This document shows positions 47,619 to 57,043 of a DNA stretch of 64,000 bases, in pieces; position 1 is the stretch's first letter, and each line of letters begins with the position of its first letter. The DNA is taken from contig NZ_JADBEE010000001.1 in NCBI RefSeq assembly GCF_014874065.1, positions 62,001-126,000 on the forward strand, given 5' to 3'. The notes under the pieces were generated by a model. It saw only the letters and a list, made by a program, of their open reading frames with translations. It was not told the origin of the DNA and searched no databases. The position numbers were made by a program, and so were the translations under genes. This stretch comes from Nesterenkonia halotolerans. GTDB lineage: Bacteria > Actinomycetota > Actinomycetes > Actinomycetales > Micrococcaceae.

Positions 47619-49262
47619 CTATTCGGCGGGAATGATGTTCTTGAAAAGCTCGTGCAGCACCGGAGACATCGGGTAGTCGGTGACTCCGCGCCCCAGCGCA
47701 ACGCCCGAGATCGGGTGCACCAGGGGAAGGGCCGGCAGGTCCTCGGCCACCAGATCCGAGACCTCCCGGTAGATGTCGTTGCGGCGCTGCTCATCAGCGA
47801 CGCTGCGGGCGGTGTTGATCAGTTCCCGGACCTGTTCCGAATCGTAGTTGAACTCGGGGGTCTGCTGGGAGAACAGTGGGCCGAAGAAAGAATGCGGCGA
47901 GCGGTATCCGCCGTTGCGGCCCAACAGGTGCATCGCCCGCTTGTCGTCTTCGAGCAGCGACTGCACATAGCCGCCGTCCCAGGAGACTGGCTGGGGTCTG
48001 ATGTTGAAGCCCACGGCGGTGAGATCTCTGGCCACCGAGGCGAAGACCGCCTCGGGACGCGGGAAGTAGCTGCGGGTGGCGTTCATCGGATAGTAGAACG
48101 GCAGCGGTTCGCCGTCGTACCCGGTCTCCTCGAGCAGCGCCTGCGCCTCCTCGACGTTGAAGCTGTACCGGGACGCCTCCTCGGACTGCACCTCCAGGGC
48201 TGCCGGGGTGAAGTGGTAGGCCGGTCGGGTGCCCTCGAGGAAATAAGACTCGACCAGGGCGTTGAGGTCGATGGCACGAGCGGCTGCCTCGCGCACGTCC
48301 CGGTCACCCATGATCGGATGGTCAAGGTTGAAGCCCAGGTACAGCACGGAGAAGGGATCCCGCTGCAGGATCAGCCGCCCAGCCTGCACCAGGGAACGGA
48401 GATTGTCGGCGGTGATGTAGTCGTAGACGTCGATCTCTCCGCGCTGAAGCTCGCGCAGCCTGTCGAAGGAGCGAGGCAGCGTGCGGACCGCCACGCGTGG
48501 AGCCGGGGGGACACCGTCCCAATAGTCGGTGAAGGCCTCGAGGACCACCTCATCCTCACCCACGTTGACGATCCGATAGGCGCCGGTGCCCATAGGTTCC
48601 CGGGCCAGCCGCTCGGGGTCGGAGTCCGAGAGGACCTCCGCCGAGGCGATGCCGAAGGGTGGCATGGCCAGGGCTTCGGGCAGGAACACCAGCCGCTCCT
48701 TGAGCGTCAGTTCGACGGTGAAGTCATCGGTGGCCTCCGCCGATTCCAGCAGACAGGCCTCCTCATCCATGAACCCGCCGAAGAGCGACTCGAAGGCCAG
48801 TGTGGTCCGCGCTGGACCGTCCTCCGGGAGCAGCTGATTCATCTGTCCCCAGCGCCGAAAGTTCGCGACGACGACGTCGGCCGTGAGCGCGCTGCCGTCG
48901 TGGAAGGTCACGCCCTCGCGCAGCGTGAAGGTGTAGCGCAGTCCGTTGCGGCTTGCCTCCCAGTCCGTGGCGAGCAGCGGCGCAGTGGCACCGGTGTCGC
49001 CGTCGATCCCCACCAGGGTCTCGAAGACCTGCCGACAGACTCGCTCGGTCTCCGTGTCCACGGCCAAGGCAGGATCCATGGAGACCACCGAGGAGACGGC
49101 GGAGAGCACGATGCCCTCTGGCTCGGTGTCCGCCGGGGCTTCGGTGTCGGAGGCAGGGGTGGGGAGGGCGTGCGCGCCCGAGCTGGGACGCTGCAGCACG
49201 CCGGCGACCCCGGCCACGCCGAAGCCGCCGAGGAAACGGCGTCGTTCGATGGCTGAGAGCAT
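47619..49262 (-). CDS. Tat-exported peptide/nickel-type substrate-binding protein
   Basis: A 547-residue family 5 extracellular solute-binding protein. The N-terminus carries the twin-arginine motif RRRFLGG (from residue 7) and a hydrophobic core; there is no lipobox cysteine, so it should be released or held by other means. SBP_5 blocks are visible: LLATDWEAS, FTLREGVTFHDGSALTADVV and DVREAAARAIDL. No permease or ATPase genes lie nearby, so it is an orphan. A family 5 protein recruited to a shared Opp/Dpp system elsewhere is the simplest reading. Confidence 0.88.
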   Translation of the reverse strand: MLSAIERRRFLGGFGVAGVAGVLQRPSSGAHALPTPASDTEAPADTEPEGIVLSAVSSVVSMDPALAVDTETERVCRQVFETLVGIDGDTGATAPLLATDWEASRNGLRYTFTLREGVTFHDGSALTADVVVANFRRWGQMNQLLPEDGPARTTLAFESLFGGFMDEEACLLESAEATDDFTVELTLKERLVFLPEALAMPPFGIASAEVLSDSDPERLAREPMGTGAYRIVNVGEDEVVLEAFTDYWDGVPPAPRVAVRTLPRSFDRLRELQRGEIDVYDYITADNLRSLVQAGRLILQRDPFSVLYLGFNLDHPIMGDRDVREAAARAIDLNALVESYFLEGTRPAYHFTPAALEVQSEEASRYSFNVEEAQALLEETGYDGEPLPFYYPMNATRSYFPRPEAVFASVARDLTAVGFNIRPQPVSWDGGYVQSLLEDDKRAMHLLGRNGGYRSPHSFFGPLFSQQTPEFNYDSEQVRELINTARSVADEQRRNDIYREVSDLVAEDLPALPLVHPISGVALGRGVTDYPMSPVLHELFKNIIPAE

Positions 49263-49295
49263 CTCTGGTCCTTATGCTCGGGGGAGGTGCGCTGG

Positions 49296-49379
<84 letters not shown>

Positions 49380-49383
49380 TTGA

Positions 49384-49431
49384 GGTCGCTGGGAGGCTGC
49401 TTAGATGGCCCTCCAGCGACCGCTCATTCTA
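49384..49431 (-). promoter_or_regulatory. tRNA-Leu promoter and leader hairpin, downstream of bcp
   Basis: TAGAAT on the minus strand (49426-49431) is a likely -10 box for tRNA-Leu. Between it and the tRNA lies a GGTCGCTGG/CCAGCGACC hairpin (49384-49422) with a one-base bulge, which could terminate bcp transcripts or be processed from the tRNA precursor. Confidence 0.5.
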
Positions 49432-49438
49432 CAGGAGA

Positions 49439-49906
49439 TCAGACTGCGAGCTTCTCGCGCAGACGGGCCACGTGGCCGGTGGCCTTCACGTTGTACTGCG
49501 CCAGAGTCACGGTTCCGGTCTCGTCCAAGACGATGGTGGAGCGGATCAGGCCCTCGCTCACCCGACCGTAGTTCGTCTTCTCGCCCCAGGCGCCGAAGGA
49601 CTCCGCCACCGCATGGTCTTCGTCCGAGAGCAGCGGGAAGCTCAACGACTGCTCCTCGGTGAACTTCTCCAGGTCTGTCAACGGATCGGGGGAGATGCCC
49701 AGCACCGTGTAGCCGCCGGCGGCGAGCGAGGACAGCGAATCCCGGAAATCACAGGCCTGCGTGGTGCAACCCGGGGTGGAAGCCTTCGGGTAGAAGTACA
49801 GGACAACCTTCTGCCCCTGCAGCTCCTTCAGGCTCACCGTGTCGCCGCCGGTGCTGGGGAGGGTGAAGTGCGGGGCCGAATCGCCAGGTTCAAGTCGGGT
49901 CGTCAT
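49439..49906 (-). CDS. bcp: Peroxiredoxin, BCP family
   Basis: Thiol peroxidase that reduces hydrogen and organic peroxides. The 155-residue protein contains YFYPKASTPGCTTQACDF with the peroxidatic cysteine and a nearby resolving cysteine five residues later, as in E. coli BCP. The start has AAAGGA upstream. It is oriented towards tRNA-Leu and diverges from the 184-aa gene. Confidence 0.95.
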   Translation of the reverse strand: MTTRLEPGDSAPHFTLPSTGGDTVSLKELQGQKVVLYFYPKASTPGCTTQACDFRDSLSSLAAGGYTVLGISPDPLTDLEKFTEEQSLSFPLLSDEDHAVAESFGAWGEKTNYGRVSEGLIRSTIVLDETGTVTLAQYNVKATGHVARLREKLAV

Positions 49907-49995
49907 CGGGGTCCTTTCAACGGGGTGGCTGATGCGTGCTTGTCAGCCTATCCGTAGACTGGAGCTCCGACGCCCCCGTGAGAGTCGAGGCACCC

Positions 49996-50550
49996 ATGGT
50001 CATCACCACCGAGCGCAGCAGGCCGGAACAGCACCTGGTGAACGCTCTGCGTGCCACATTTGATGCCTCCGTGATGAACTTCGGTGCCTACAACATCCTC
50101 TGCACCACCGACCTGGGGCCCTCCTCGGGTGAGGCCGAGTCCTCCGGGGAAGATGAATCCCTGGAATCGACTCGGGCGCCGAATGAGAGGTCCGAGACCC
50201 TGCTGCTGGTCGGCTACCGGCGGGAGCCCGTGGAGATCGTGCTCTGCCCGGTGAACCTGCAGGAGGCGCTGGACCGCGTGGAGGTGCTGCGTCGAGCTGA
50301 ACTGCCCGGGGCGGCCACAGCGCTGATACCCACCTTGGTGAACCTGACCAACCTTGCGGGGATGGCCACCCGAGACAATCTCGTGGAGCTGGCACTCTCG
50401 ACGGGCAGACGGGTGACGCTGGACCTGCACGGTCAGGTCCGTCTTGAGAAGTTCCCAGACGTCGTGCTGCATCAGCGCAAGGACGTCGATGACTTCTTCG
50501 AGTTCATCGACTACTTCATGGACACCGTGGAGAAGATGGACGCGGCCTGA
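49996..50550 (+). CDS. Uncharacterised 184-aa protein
   Basis: An acidic protein of unknown function. It begins VITTERSRPEQHLVNALRATFDASVMNFGAYNILCTT, has a disordered Ser/Glu-rich loop at about 40-65, and then alternating helix/strand blocks ending in DDFFEFIDYFMDTVEKMDAA. The pattern could fit a small YbjN-like or T3SS-chaperone-like sensory fold, but I cannot assign one. A TAGACT -10 box at 49955-49960 would give a 30-base leader before ATG 49996. It stands alone between bcp and the tRNA-Lys gene. Confidence 0.65.
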   Translation: MVITTERSRPEQHLVNALRATFDASVMNFGAYNILCTTDLGPSSGEAESSGEDESLESTRAPNERSETLLLVGYRREPVEIVLCPVNLQEALDRVEVLRRAELPGAATALIPTLVNLTNLAGMATRDNLVELALSTGRRVTLDLHGQVRLEKFPDVVLHQRKDVDDFFEFIDYFMDTVEKMDAA

Positions 50551-50694
50551 GGCAGCAGGGCTGAAGCCCCGTCCCGACGGTCGAGTCCCCGGCCATCGCC
50601 GAAGCGAGGTGGACACGAGAAAGACCGCCGACCCACGAGTTGAACTCGCGGGCCAGCGGTCCGATCCTGAAGACAGCGTCCGCGTGATGCACAG

Positions 50695-50767
50695 TGGGCC
50701 CCTCGGGACTTGAACCCGAAACCTGCAGATTAAGAGTCTGATGCTCTACCACTTGAGCTAGAGGCCC
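50695..50767 (-). tRNA. tRNA-Lys (anticodon CUU)
   Basis: A 73-base cloverleaf: acceptor GGGCCTC pairs with GGGGCCC (one G-U), loop CTCTTAA gives anticodon CTT, and the T-arm is TCGGG-TTCAAGT-CCCGA. The discriminator is A and the CCA end is not encoded (ACTG follows). Confidence 0.93.
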
Positions 50768-50827
50768 TGAATCGCAGACGATGTCTCCATTTCGCCGCCC
50801 GCCTCATCAGCAGGGCAACGACATAAA

Positions 50828-50857
50828 ACTCTAGCACCCGGTCAGCGGGCACGCCAA
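50828..50857 (-). promoter_or_regulatory. Likely tRNA-Lys promoter
   Basis: Minus-strand TTGGCG (50852-50857) and TAGAGT (50828-50833), 18 bases apart, about 60 bases upstream of tRNA-Lys. This lies in the 312-base gap 50768-51079. Otherwise the gap contains only an 8-bp perfect hairpin (50931-50938 with 50945-50952, CCTCATGG/CCATGAGG) and a weak TACTGT box near 51003. Confidence 0.45.
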
Positions 50858-51079
50858 TCGATATCCAGTGATCGTGGTCTCACGGCGAATCCGCAGTTCT
50901 CGAGCAGAATCCACCAGCCCGGAGAGCGCCCCTCATGGTGTGCGCCATGAGGATCAGCCCTCAGGACGCGTGAGGATTCGTCGCCCAGGACAGGAGCACG
51001 GTACTGTATACCGGTCCGCCATTGTCCCTGCAGACGCATGCCGTGCGAACGGCAGGCTGAAGCGGCGTGGTCGGGAGAT

Positions 51080-51153
51080 CGGGGTGTAGCTCAGCTTGGT
51101 AGAGCGCGCGCTTTGGGAGCGTGAGGCCGCAGGTTCAAATCCTGTCACCCCGA
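51080..51153 (+). tRNA. tRNA-Pro (anticodon UGG)
   Basis: A 74-base cloverleaf with acceptor CGGGGTG/CACCCCG, anticodon loop TTTGGGA (TGG) on a CGCGC/GCGTG stem with one G-U pair, and T-arm TTCAAAT. The discriminator is A; CCA is not encoded. It lies 40 bases upstream of tig. Confidence 0.94.
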
Positions 51154-51193
51154 CAGCAGACGATCCACCAGTCATCGATCAGGAGCCCCACAC

Positions 51194-52603
51194 GTGGTCA
51201 AGAGCACCGTAGAAAATCTGAACCCGACCCGCGTCAAGCTCACCGTAGAGGTGACTTCCGAAGAGCTTGAGCCAAAGATCAAGGCTGCTTATAAGAGCAT
51301 CGCCGAGCAGGTTCAGGTCCCGGGCTTCCGCAAGGGCAAGGTCCCCGCGGCAATCATCGACCAGCGCGTCGGTCGCGAATATGTGATCCAGCAGGCCATC
51401 AATGACGGTCTGAACGACTTCTACCAGCAGGGTCTGGCCGAAGCGGAGATCACTCCGCTCTCCCGCCCCGAGGTCGAGATCGACGAGATCCCCGACGTCA
51501 AGACCAACGAAGGCACATTGAAGTTCAGCGGCGAGCTGGACGTCAAGCCGGTCATCGAGCTCCCGGACTACTCCGGCCTCGAGGTCGAGGTGGAGACACG
51601 CTCCGCCGATGATGCTGCGGTACAGGAGCAGCTCGATGAGCTGCGTGGCCGTTTCGGCACGCTCAAGGACGTCGAGCGCCCCGCCGCGCACGACGACTTC
51701 GTGACCATCGATCTCGTCGCCAAGGTCGGAGAGGAAGAGGTCGACACGGCTTCGGGACTCTCCTACCAGGTCGGCGCCGGCACCATGCTTGAGGGCATCG
51801 ACGAGGCCCTCGAGGGCCTCTCTGCCGGCGAGGACGCCACCTTCGAGACCACCCTTGCCGGCGGCGATCACTCCGGTGAGACCGCGTCCGTCAAGGTCAC
51901 CCTGCAGGCGGTCAAGGAGCGCGAGCTTCCCGAAGCGGACGATGAGTTCGCCCAGATGGCGTCGGAGTTCGACACCATCGAGGAGCTGCGCGCCGATCTT
52001 GCCTCCAAGGCCGAGGAGAACCTCGTCGTGGAGCAGGGCGTCGAGGCTCGCGACAAGGTCCTGGAGAAGCTCATGGAGCTCATCGAGGTCCCCGTGCCCG
52101 ATTCGGTGGTCGCCGAGCAGGTGGAGCAGCACTTCACCTCCCAGGGCCACGAGTCCGGTGACGATCACGACACTGAAGAGCACCGCGAAGAGATCTCGAA
52201 GCAGACGGCAGATGCCTTCCGCAACGAGCTCGTCCTGGATGAGATCGCCCAGAAGGAAGAGATCGGCGTCGAGCAGAGCGAGGTCATCGAGTACATCGTC
52301 TCCACCGCCTCGCAGTACGGCATGGAGCCGAACCAGTTCGCGCAGATGCTCGACCAGGCCGGCCAGGTGCCGATGATCATGGGCGAGGTCCGTCGTCGCA
52401 AGGCTCTGGCCAAGGTGCTCGAGCTCGCCGTCGTGAAGGACACCGAGGGCAACACCGTTGACCTGACCGACTTCGTCACCCCCGCCGGTGACGAGGATGA
52501 GTCCGGCGAGGCGGAGCCAGTCGAGGCTGAAGCTTCGGAGTCCGAAGCGGCTGAGACCGAGGCTCCTGAGGCTGAGGCCACCGAGGACACCAAGCAGAAC
52601 TGA
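51194..52603 (+). CDS. tig: Trigger factor
   Basis: Ribosome-bound chaperone and peptidyl-prolyl isomerase. The 469-residue protein has the N-terminal ribosome-binding signature GFRKGK (GFRxGKxP), a central FKBP-type domain at about 150-245 and the C-terminal helical arms. The last 45 residues are a Glu/Ala/Ser-rich acidic tail built from repeated EAE-type units. The GTG start is preceded by AGGAG at 51181. It heads the tig-clpP1-clpP2-clpX block and ends in a hairpin. Confidence 0.95.
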   Translation: MVKSTVENLNPTRVKLTVEVTSEELEPKIKAAYKSIAEQVQVPGFRKGKVPAAIIDQRVGREYVIQQAINDGLNDFYQQGLAEAEITPLSRPEVEIDEIPDVKTNEGTLKFSGELDVKPVIELPDYSGLEVEVETRSADDAAVQEQLDELRGRFGTLKDVERPAAHDDFVTIDLVAKVGEEEVDTASGLSYQVGAGTMLEGIDEALEGLSAGEDATFETTLAGGDHSGETASVKVTLQAVKERELPEADDEFAQMASEFDTIEELRADLASKAEENLVVEQGVEARDKVLEKLMELIEVPVPDSVVAEQVEQHFTSQGHESGDDHDTEEHREEISKQTADAFRNELVLDEIAQKEEIGVEQSEVIEYIVSTASQYGMEPNQFAQMLDQAGQVPMIMGEVRRRKALAKVLELAVVKDTEGNTVDLTDFVTPAGDEDESGEAEPVEAEASESEAAETEAPEAEATEDTKQN

Positions 52604-52618
52604 CACTGAACTGTCACA

Positions 52619-52655
52619 GAAGAAGGGCTTCACCGTCACGGTGGGGCCCTTCTTC
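52619..52655 (+). terminator. Terminator after tig
   Basis: GAAGAAGGGC (52619-52628) pairs with GCCCTTCTTC (52646-52655), and CACCG/CGGTG pairs inside, giving an almost continuous stem 15 bases after the tig stop. No T-tract follows. Confidence 0.7.
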
Positions 52656-52666
52656 GCGTGATGGAC

Positions 52667-52775
52667 TTCGCTGGCAGTTGAACGCGTGTGCCAACAGCGA
52701 ACAGTCCCGCGCCGGGGGCTCGCCAGCCCCGGCACAACCAGTAATGTTCTTGGCGAGGGCACTGCCAGTGCCGAC
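52667..52775 (+). promoter_or_regulatory. Structured upstream region of clpP1
   Basis: The gap before clpP1 holds inverted half-sites TTCGCTG (near 52667) and CAGCGAA (near 52695). It also has a strong hairpin GCCGGGG(G)CT/AGCCCCGGC at about 52711-52733, a TAATGT -10-like box (52742-52747) and a GGCACT/AGTGCC repeat (52761-52775). The half-sites contain the GCGAA/TTCGC core seen in ClgR operators, but the spacing is wrong for the published palindrome. Confidence 0.35.
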
Positions 52776-52806
52776 CCAGCTTGACCCACCAGTGGAGGAT
52801 GAGTCC

Positions 52807-53415
52807 ATGACCCAGAACCTGCCGAGCATGTCCACCGTGGACCCTGCGTCCCGCGACGACTACATCTACAACCGTCTGCTCAAGGAGCGGATCATCTGGC
52901 TCGGTTCAGAGGTCCGCGACGACAACGCCAACACCATCTGTTCTCAGATGCTGCTGCTCTCCGCCGAGGACCCGGAGCGAGACATCACGCTCTACATCAA
53001 CTCCCCGGGCGGCTCCGTGACCGCGGGCATGGCCATCTACGACACGATGAAGTTCATCCCGAACGACGTCGTCACCGTGGCCACCGGCCTGGCCGCCTCG
53101 ATGGGGCAGTTCCTGCTCTCCTCGGGCACCCCCGGCAAGCGATTCGCCACTCCGCACGCGCGCATCCTGATGCACCAGCCTTCCGGCGGCATCGGGGGCA
53201 CCGAGTCGGACGTCCGGATCCAGGCGCAGCTGATCCAGCACATGAAGCAGGTCATGGCCGAGCTGACTGCAGAGCAGACCGGCCAGAGCCTCGAGACCAT
53301 CCTTCGGGACAACGCCCGTGACAAGTGGTTCACCGCTGAAGACGGCCTCGCCTACGGCTTCTTCGACAAGATCGCCAAGCGGTCTTCCACCGTCTCCGGC
53401 GGCGGGGGCCTCTGA
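52807..53415 (+). CDS. clpP1: ATP-dependent Clp protease proteolytic subunit 1
   Basis: Serine protease subunit of the actinobacterial mixed ClpP1P2 tetradecamer. The 202-residue protein has [13 protein letters not shown], the catalytic serine in [16 protein letters not shown], and the histidine in [14 protein letters not shown] 52807 has GGAGG nine bases upstream. The Gly-rich C-terminus is normal. clpP2 follows after 65 bases. Confidence 0.95.
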   Translation: MTQNLPSMSTVDPASRDDYIYNRLLKERIIWLGSEVRDDNANTICSQMLLLSAEDPERDITLYINSPGGSVTAGMAIYDTMKFIPNDVVTVATGLAASMGQFLLSSGTPGKRFATPHARILMHQPSGGIGGTESDVRIQAQLIQHMKQVMAELTAEQTGQSLETILRDNARDKWFTAEDGLAYGFFDKIAKRSSTVSGGGGL

Positions 53416-53480
53416 TCCCGCACGGGAGAAGAACACCGTCTGCCAGCGTTTCGCACCAGGACCACAGGAGCACATCTGAC

Positions 53481-54149
53481 ATGAACCTCTTTGACAACTC
53501 GGCACCCGGCCTCCCCGCTGCCCAGCCCAGCGCGCCGACCATGCCCGACTCCCGCTACATCCTGCCCTCCTTCGAGGAGCGCACCCCGTATGGCTTCAAG
53601 CGTCAGGACCCCTACGCGAAGCTCTTCGAGGACCGCATCGTGTTCCTGGGCAGCCAGGTCGACGATGCCTCGGCCGACGACATCATGGCTCAGCTGCTGG
53701 TGCTGGAGTCCATGGACTCGGAGCGGGACATCACGCTCTACATCAACTCCCCGGGCGGATCCTTCACCGCGATGACCGCCATCTACGACACCATGCAGTT
53801 CGTGCGACCGCATATCCAGACGGTCTGCCTGGGTCAGGCTGCCTCCGCCGCGGCCGTGCTGCTCGCCGCGGGGACCCCCGGCAAGCGCCTCGCGCTGCCG
53901 AACGCCCGAGTGCTGATCCACCAGCCGGCAGTCGGCGGCACCCAGGGCACCGCCACCGACCTGCAGATTCAGGCCGATGAGGTGCGCCGGATCCGTGACT
54001 GGATGGAAGAGGTCCTTGCCGACCTGACCAAGAAGTCCAAGGATGAGATCGCCGAGGACATCGACCGCGACAAGTTCCTCTCCGCCGCCGGCGCCAAGGA
54101 ATACGGCCTGGTCGACGAGGTTCTCGCCTCACGCAAGTTGCCGGTCTGA
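53481..54149 (+). CDS. clpP2: ATP-dependent Clp protease proteolytic subunit 2
   Basis: Second ClpP subunit; in actinobacteria ClpP1 and ClpP2 form one hetero-tetradecamer and ClpP2 docks the ATPase. The 222-residue protein has [13 protein letters not shown], the catalytic serine in [15 protein letters not shown] and the histidine in [11 protein letters not shown]. Its N-terminal 30 residues form the propeptide region usually removed by self-cleavage. A 13-bp hairpin separates it from clpX. Confidence 0.95.
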   Translation: MNLFDNSAPGLPAAQPSAPTMPDSRYILPSFEERTPYGFKRQDPYAKLFEDRIVFLGSQVDDASADDIMAQLLVLESMDSERDITLYINSPGGSFTAMTAIYDTMQFVRPHIQTVCLGQAASAAAVLLAAGTPGKRLALPNARVLIHQPAVGGTQGTATDLQIQADEVRRIRDWMEEVLADLTKKSKDEIAEDIDRDKFLSAAGAKEYGLVDEVLASRKLPV

Positions 54150-54207
54150 CCCAGGGCCTCGGCGCGTGAGGCTTCTGAACAGATCACGCGCCGCTTCACA
54201 TATGACT

Positions 54208-54242
54208 CGATCGGGGACGTTCTTCACGGACGTCCCCGATCG
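54208..54242. terminator. Perfect 13-bp hairpin between clpP2 and clpX
   Basis: CGATCGGGGACGT (54208-54220) and ACGTCCCCGATCG (54230-54242) around a nine-base loop. It probably ends or attenuates the clpP1P2 transcript. A TAGATA box at 54264-54269 could then start clpX transcription. Confidence 0.65.
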
Positions 54243-54306
54243 TGTCAGTGCCCTGAAGTACCCTAGATACGAACCACACATCAGGTCTTGAGGGGATTGC
54301 ACATCC

Positions 54307-55599
54307 ATGGCACGCATAGGTGAGAGCGCAGATCTGCTCAAGTGCTCATTCTGCGGAAAGAGCCAGAAGCAGGTCCGGTACAAGCTGATCGCTGGACCGG
54401 GCGTCTACATCTGTGACGAGTGCATAGAACTGTGCAACGAGATCATCGAGGAGTACCTCAACGAGGTGCAGGAGCCCGATGACTTCGAGCTGCCCAAACC
54501 TCGGGAGATCTACGATTTCCTCGACGAGTACGTGATCGGCCAGGACAAGGCCAAACGGTCCCTCTCCGTGGCGGTGCACAACCACTACAAGCGGATCCAG
54601 GCCACCGGCTCGGCGAAGAAGACCACCTCCCTGGAGAAGGGCCCGCTGGATGATGTTGAGATCGGCAAGTCCAACATCCTGATGGTCGGTCCCACCGGTT
54701 CGGGCAAGACCTATCTGGCCCAGTCGCTTGCCCGAAAGCTGCAGGTTCCCTTCATCGTCGCCGACGCGACCAGCCTCACCGAGGCCGGGTATGTCGGTGA
54801 AGACGTGGAGAACATCCTGCTCAAGCTCATCCAGGCCGCCGACGGTGACGTCAAGAAGGCCGAACAGGGCATCATCTACATCGACGAGATCGACAAGATC
54901 TCCCGCAAGTCAGAGAACCCCTCCATCACCCGCGACGTCTCCGGCGAGGGTGTCCAGCAGGCGCTGCTGAAGATCCTCGAGGGAACCGTGGCTTCGGTGG
55001 CTCCGCAGGGCGGGCGCAAGCACCCGCAGCAGGAGTTCATCCAGATCGACACCTCCAACATCCTCTTCATCGTTGCCGGCGCCTTCGCCGGGCTGGAGGA
55101 ACTGATCGAGTCTCGAGCCGGCCGCAAGGGGATCGGTTTCGGTGCGCCGCTGTCCACCATCACCCGTGGTGAGGCCAGCTATGCCGATGTCGAGCCCGAG
55201 GACCTGCACAAGTTTGGCCTGATTCCCGAGCTCATCGGGCGCCTCCCCGTCATCGCGACGGTGGAGCAGCTCGACGCTGCCGCGCTCACCGATATCCTCA
55301 CCAAGCCCCGCAACGCCCTGGTGAAGCAGTATCAGAAGATCTTCGCGATCGATGGGGTCGAACTGGAGTTCACTCCTGAGTCGCTCGGGGCGGTGGTGGA
55401 ACAGGCTGAGCTGCGTGGCACCGGTGCCCGCGGTCTGCGGTCCATTCTGGAGAACGTGCTCGGCCCGGTCATGTTCGAACTTCCCTCTCGGGATGACATC
55501 GCCACCGTGACCATCACCGAAGCGGTCGTGCGTGAAGGTGCCGATGCGGAGCTGGTGACGCTGACCGAAGCCAAGAAATTCCGCAAGAAATCCGCCTGA
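54307..55599 (+). CDS. clpX: ATP-dependent Clp protease ATP-binding subunit ClpX
   Basis: AAA+ unfoldase that feeds substrates into ClpP1P2. The 430-residue protein has the N-terminal C4 zinc finger (CSFCGKS...CDEC), Walker A GPTGSGKT (about 124-131), Walker [11 protein letters not shown], the pore GYVG loop and a conserved C-terminal small domain. A GAGGGG site lies upstream of ATG 54307. Its own promoter appears likely because of the hairpin after clpP2. Confidence 0.96.
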   Translation: MARIGESADLLKCSFCGKSQKQVRYKLIAGPGVYICDECIELCNEIIEEYLNEVQEPDDFELPKPREIYDFLDEYVIGQDKAKRSLSVAVHNHYKRIQATGSAKKTTSLEKGPLDDVEIGKSNILMVGPTGSGKTYLAQSLARKLQVPFIVADATSLTEAGYVGEDVENILLKLIQAADGDVKKAEQGIIYIDEIDKISRKSENPSITRDVSGEGVQQALLKILEGTVASVAPQGGRKHPQQEFIQIDTSNILFIVAGAFAGLEELIESRAGRKGIGFGAPLSTITRGEASYADVEPEDLHKFGLIPELIGRLPVIATVEQLDAAALTDILTKPRNALVKQYQKIFAIDGVELEFTPESLGAVVEQAELRGTGARGLRSILENVLGPVMFELPSRDDIATVTITEAVVREGADAELVTLTEAKKFRKKSA

Positions 55600-55732
55600 C
55601 CTGGACTTTTCCTCCTTGGATTGCCTGGCTATTTCCTGGGAGTCAGCTGAGGTGTAGTCTCTCTCTCACGTATGGCTCAGGTCACATTCAGTGGCCCGGC
55701 ACCGTCGCCGGGTGACGAGAGGCGGCAGATTC

Positions 55733-57043
55733 ATGGGTGGTTCTTTTGGCACCCCACACGGAGGGCGCCCAGCTCGAGTGGTGGGCGCCGCACTCGCGGC
55801 AGGCCTCCTGCTGAGCGGATGCTCTGGGGAAGAGGACGTGCCCGTCCTCACCTGGTATATCAACCCCGACGACGGCGGTCAGGCCACTCTCGCGCAGCAG
55901 TGCACTGAGGAGGCCGAGGGTGCCTACCGGATCGAGACCTCGCTGCTTCCTGCAGATGCGCCCTCACAGCGCGAGCAGCTGGCTCGGCGCCTGGCAGCAG
56001 GAGACGACTCTCTGGACATCATGTCGTTGGACCCTCCGTTCATCCCCGAACTTGCTGAGCCGGGATTCCTTGCGCCAGTCCCAGACGAAACCGCAGAGGC
56101 CACCACCGAAGACACCCTGGAGGGTGCCCTCGCCGGAGCGATGTGGAATGAAGAGCTCGTCGCCGTCCCGTTCTGGGCCAACACTCAGCTGCTCTGGTAC
56201 CGGGAATCGGTGACCGAGGAGGCGGGACTCGATATGGACGAGCCCGTCACCTGGGATCAGGTCATCGAGGCTGCCATGGAGCAGGACAAGCTGCTGGGCG
56301 TGCAGGGCACGCGAGCGGAGTCCATGACGGTCTGGCTCAATGCTCTGGTGGAGTCGCAGGACACGTCGATCCTGGTCGATCCCGAAGCGCGGGCCGTGGA
56401 CCTGGAGACCAACTTCGACACCGCAGAAGGAGAGAAGGCCGCCGACATCATCGGGACCATCGGCACCGAGGGTCTCGCCGGACCGGGGGTCGCGTCCATG
56501 GACGAGAATCAGTCCATGCTGCTCTTCCAGGGAGACAACGGCTCCTTCATGGTGAACTGGCCGTTCGTCTGGGCCGCGACCAAGGCCGCAGTCGACGAGG
56601 GCGTCCTGGAGCAGGATCTTCTCGACGACATCGGGTGGTCGCAGTACCCGCGTGTGGACGAGGACACCGCATCCGCGCCGCCGCTGGGCGGGATCAACCT
56701 CGGCGTCGGTGCAGACTCGGAGAACCAGGACCTGGCCTTCGATGCGATCGAATGCATCGTCCAGCCGGAGAACCAGACCGAGTACTTCATCACCAATGGC
56801 AACCCCCCGTCCTCGGAATCGGCCTACGACGATGAGGCCCTGGAAGAGGATTATCCGATGGCCGATGCCATCCGCGAGGCCCTCGCCAATGCCGCCCCCC
56901 GACCCCAGACTCCGTTCTACAACGAGATCTCCACGGCCATCCAACAGGAGTTCACGCCCATCTCTGGGGTGCGAGAAGACAGCACGCCGGCAGAGACGGA
57001 TTCCTTCATCGTTGAAGTCCTCAGAGGGGAGCGTCTCCTGTGA
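55733..57043 (+). CDS. lpqY: Sugar ABC transporter substrate-binding lipoprotein (LpqY-type)
   Basis: A 436-residue family 1 solute-binding lipoprotein. The signal peptide ends in LLLSGCSG, giving lipidation of the cysteine after cleavage. The mature part has the family layout (LTWYINPDDGG, DIMSLDPPFIPELA, EELVAVPFWANTQLLWYR). It is followed by two permeases and an ATPase in GTGA-linked order, matching LpqY-SugA-SugB-SugC, a trehalose importer in mycobacteria. Trehalose is inferred; maltose-type sugars are equally possible. ATG 55733 is preferred over the upstream GTG because GAGAGG lies ten bases before it. TAGTCT at 55655-55660 is a candidate -10. Confidence 0.85.
   Translation: MGGSFGTPHGGRPARVVGAALAAGLLLSGCSGEEDVPVLTWYINPDDGGQATLAQQCTEEAEGAYRIETSLLPADAPSQREQLARRLAAGDDSLDIMSLDPPFIPELAEPGFLAPVPDETAEATTEDTLEGALAGAMWNEELVAVPFWANTQLLWYRESVTEEAGLDMDEPVTWDQVIEAAMEQDKLLGVQGTRAESMTVWLNALVESQDTSILVDPEARAVDLETNFDTAEGEKAADIIGTIGTEGLAGPGVASMDENQSMLLFQGDNGSFMVNWPFVWAATKAAVDEGVLEQDLLDDIGWSQYPRVDEDTASAPPLGGINLGVGADSENQDLAFDAIECIVQPENQTEYFITNGNPPSSESAYDDEALEEDYPMADAIREALANAAPRPQTPFYNEISTAIQQEFTPISGVREDSTPAETDSFIVEVLRGERLL

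Noticed and set aside
50551..50694. Terminator after the 184-aa gene
   Set aside because: GGGCT-TGA-AGCCC is only five base pairs and lacks a T-tract.
52667..52702. Canonical ClgR operator before clpP1
   Set aside because: The two half-sites are about 20 bases apart, too far for the known palindrome, so I kept it only as a low-confidence region.
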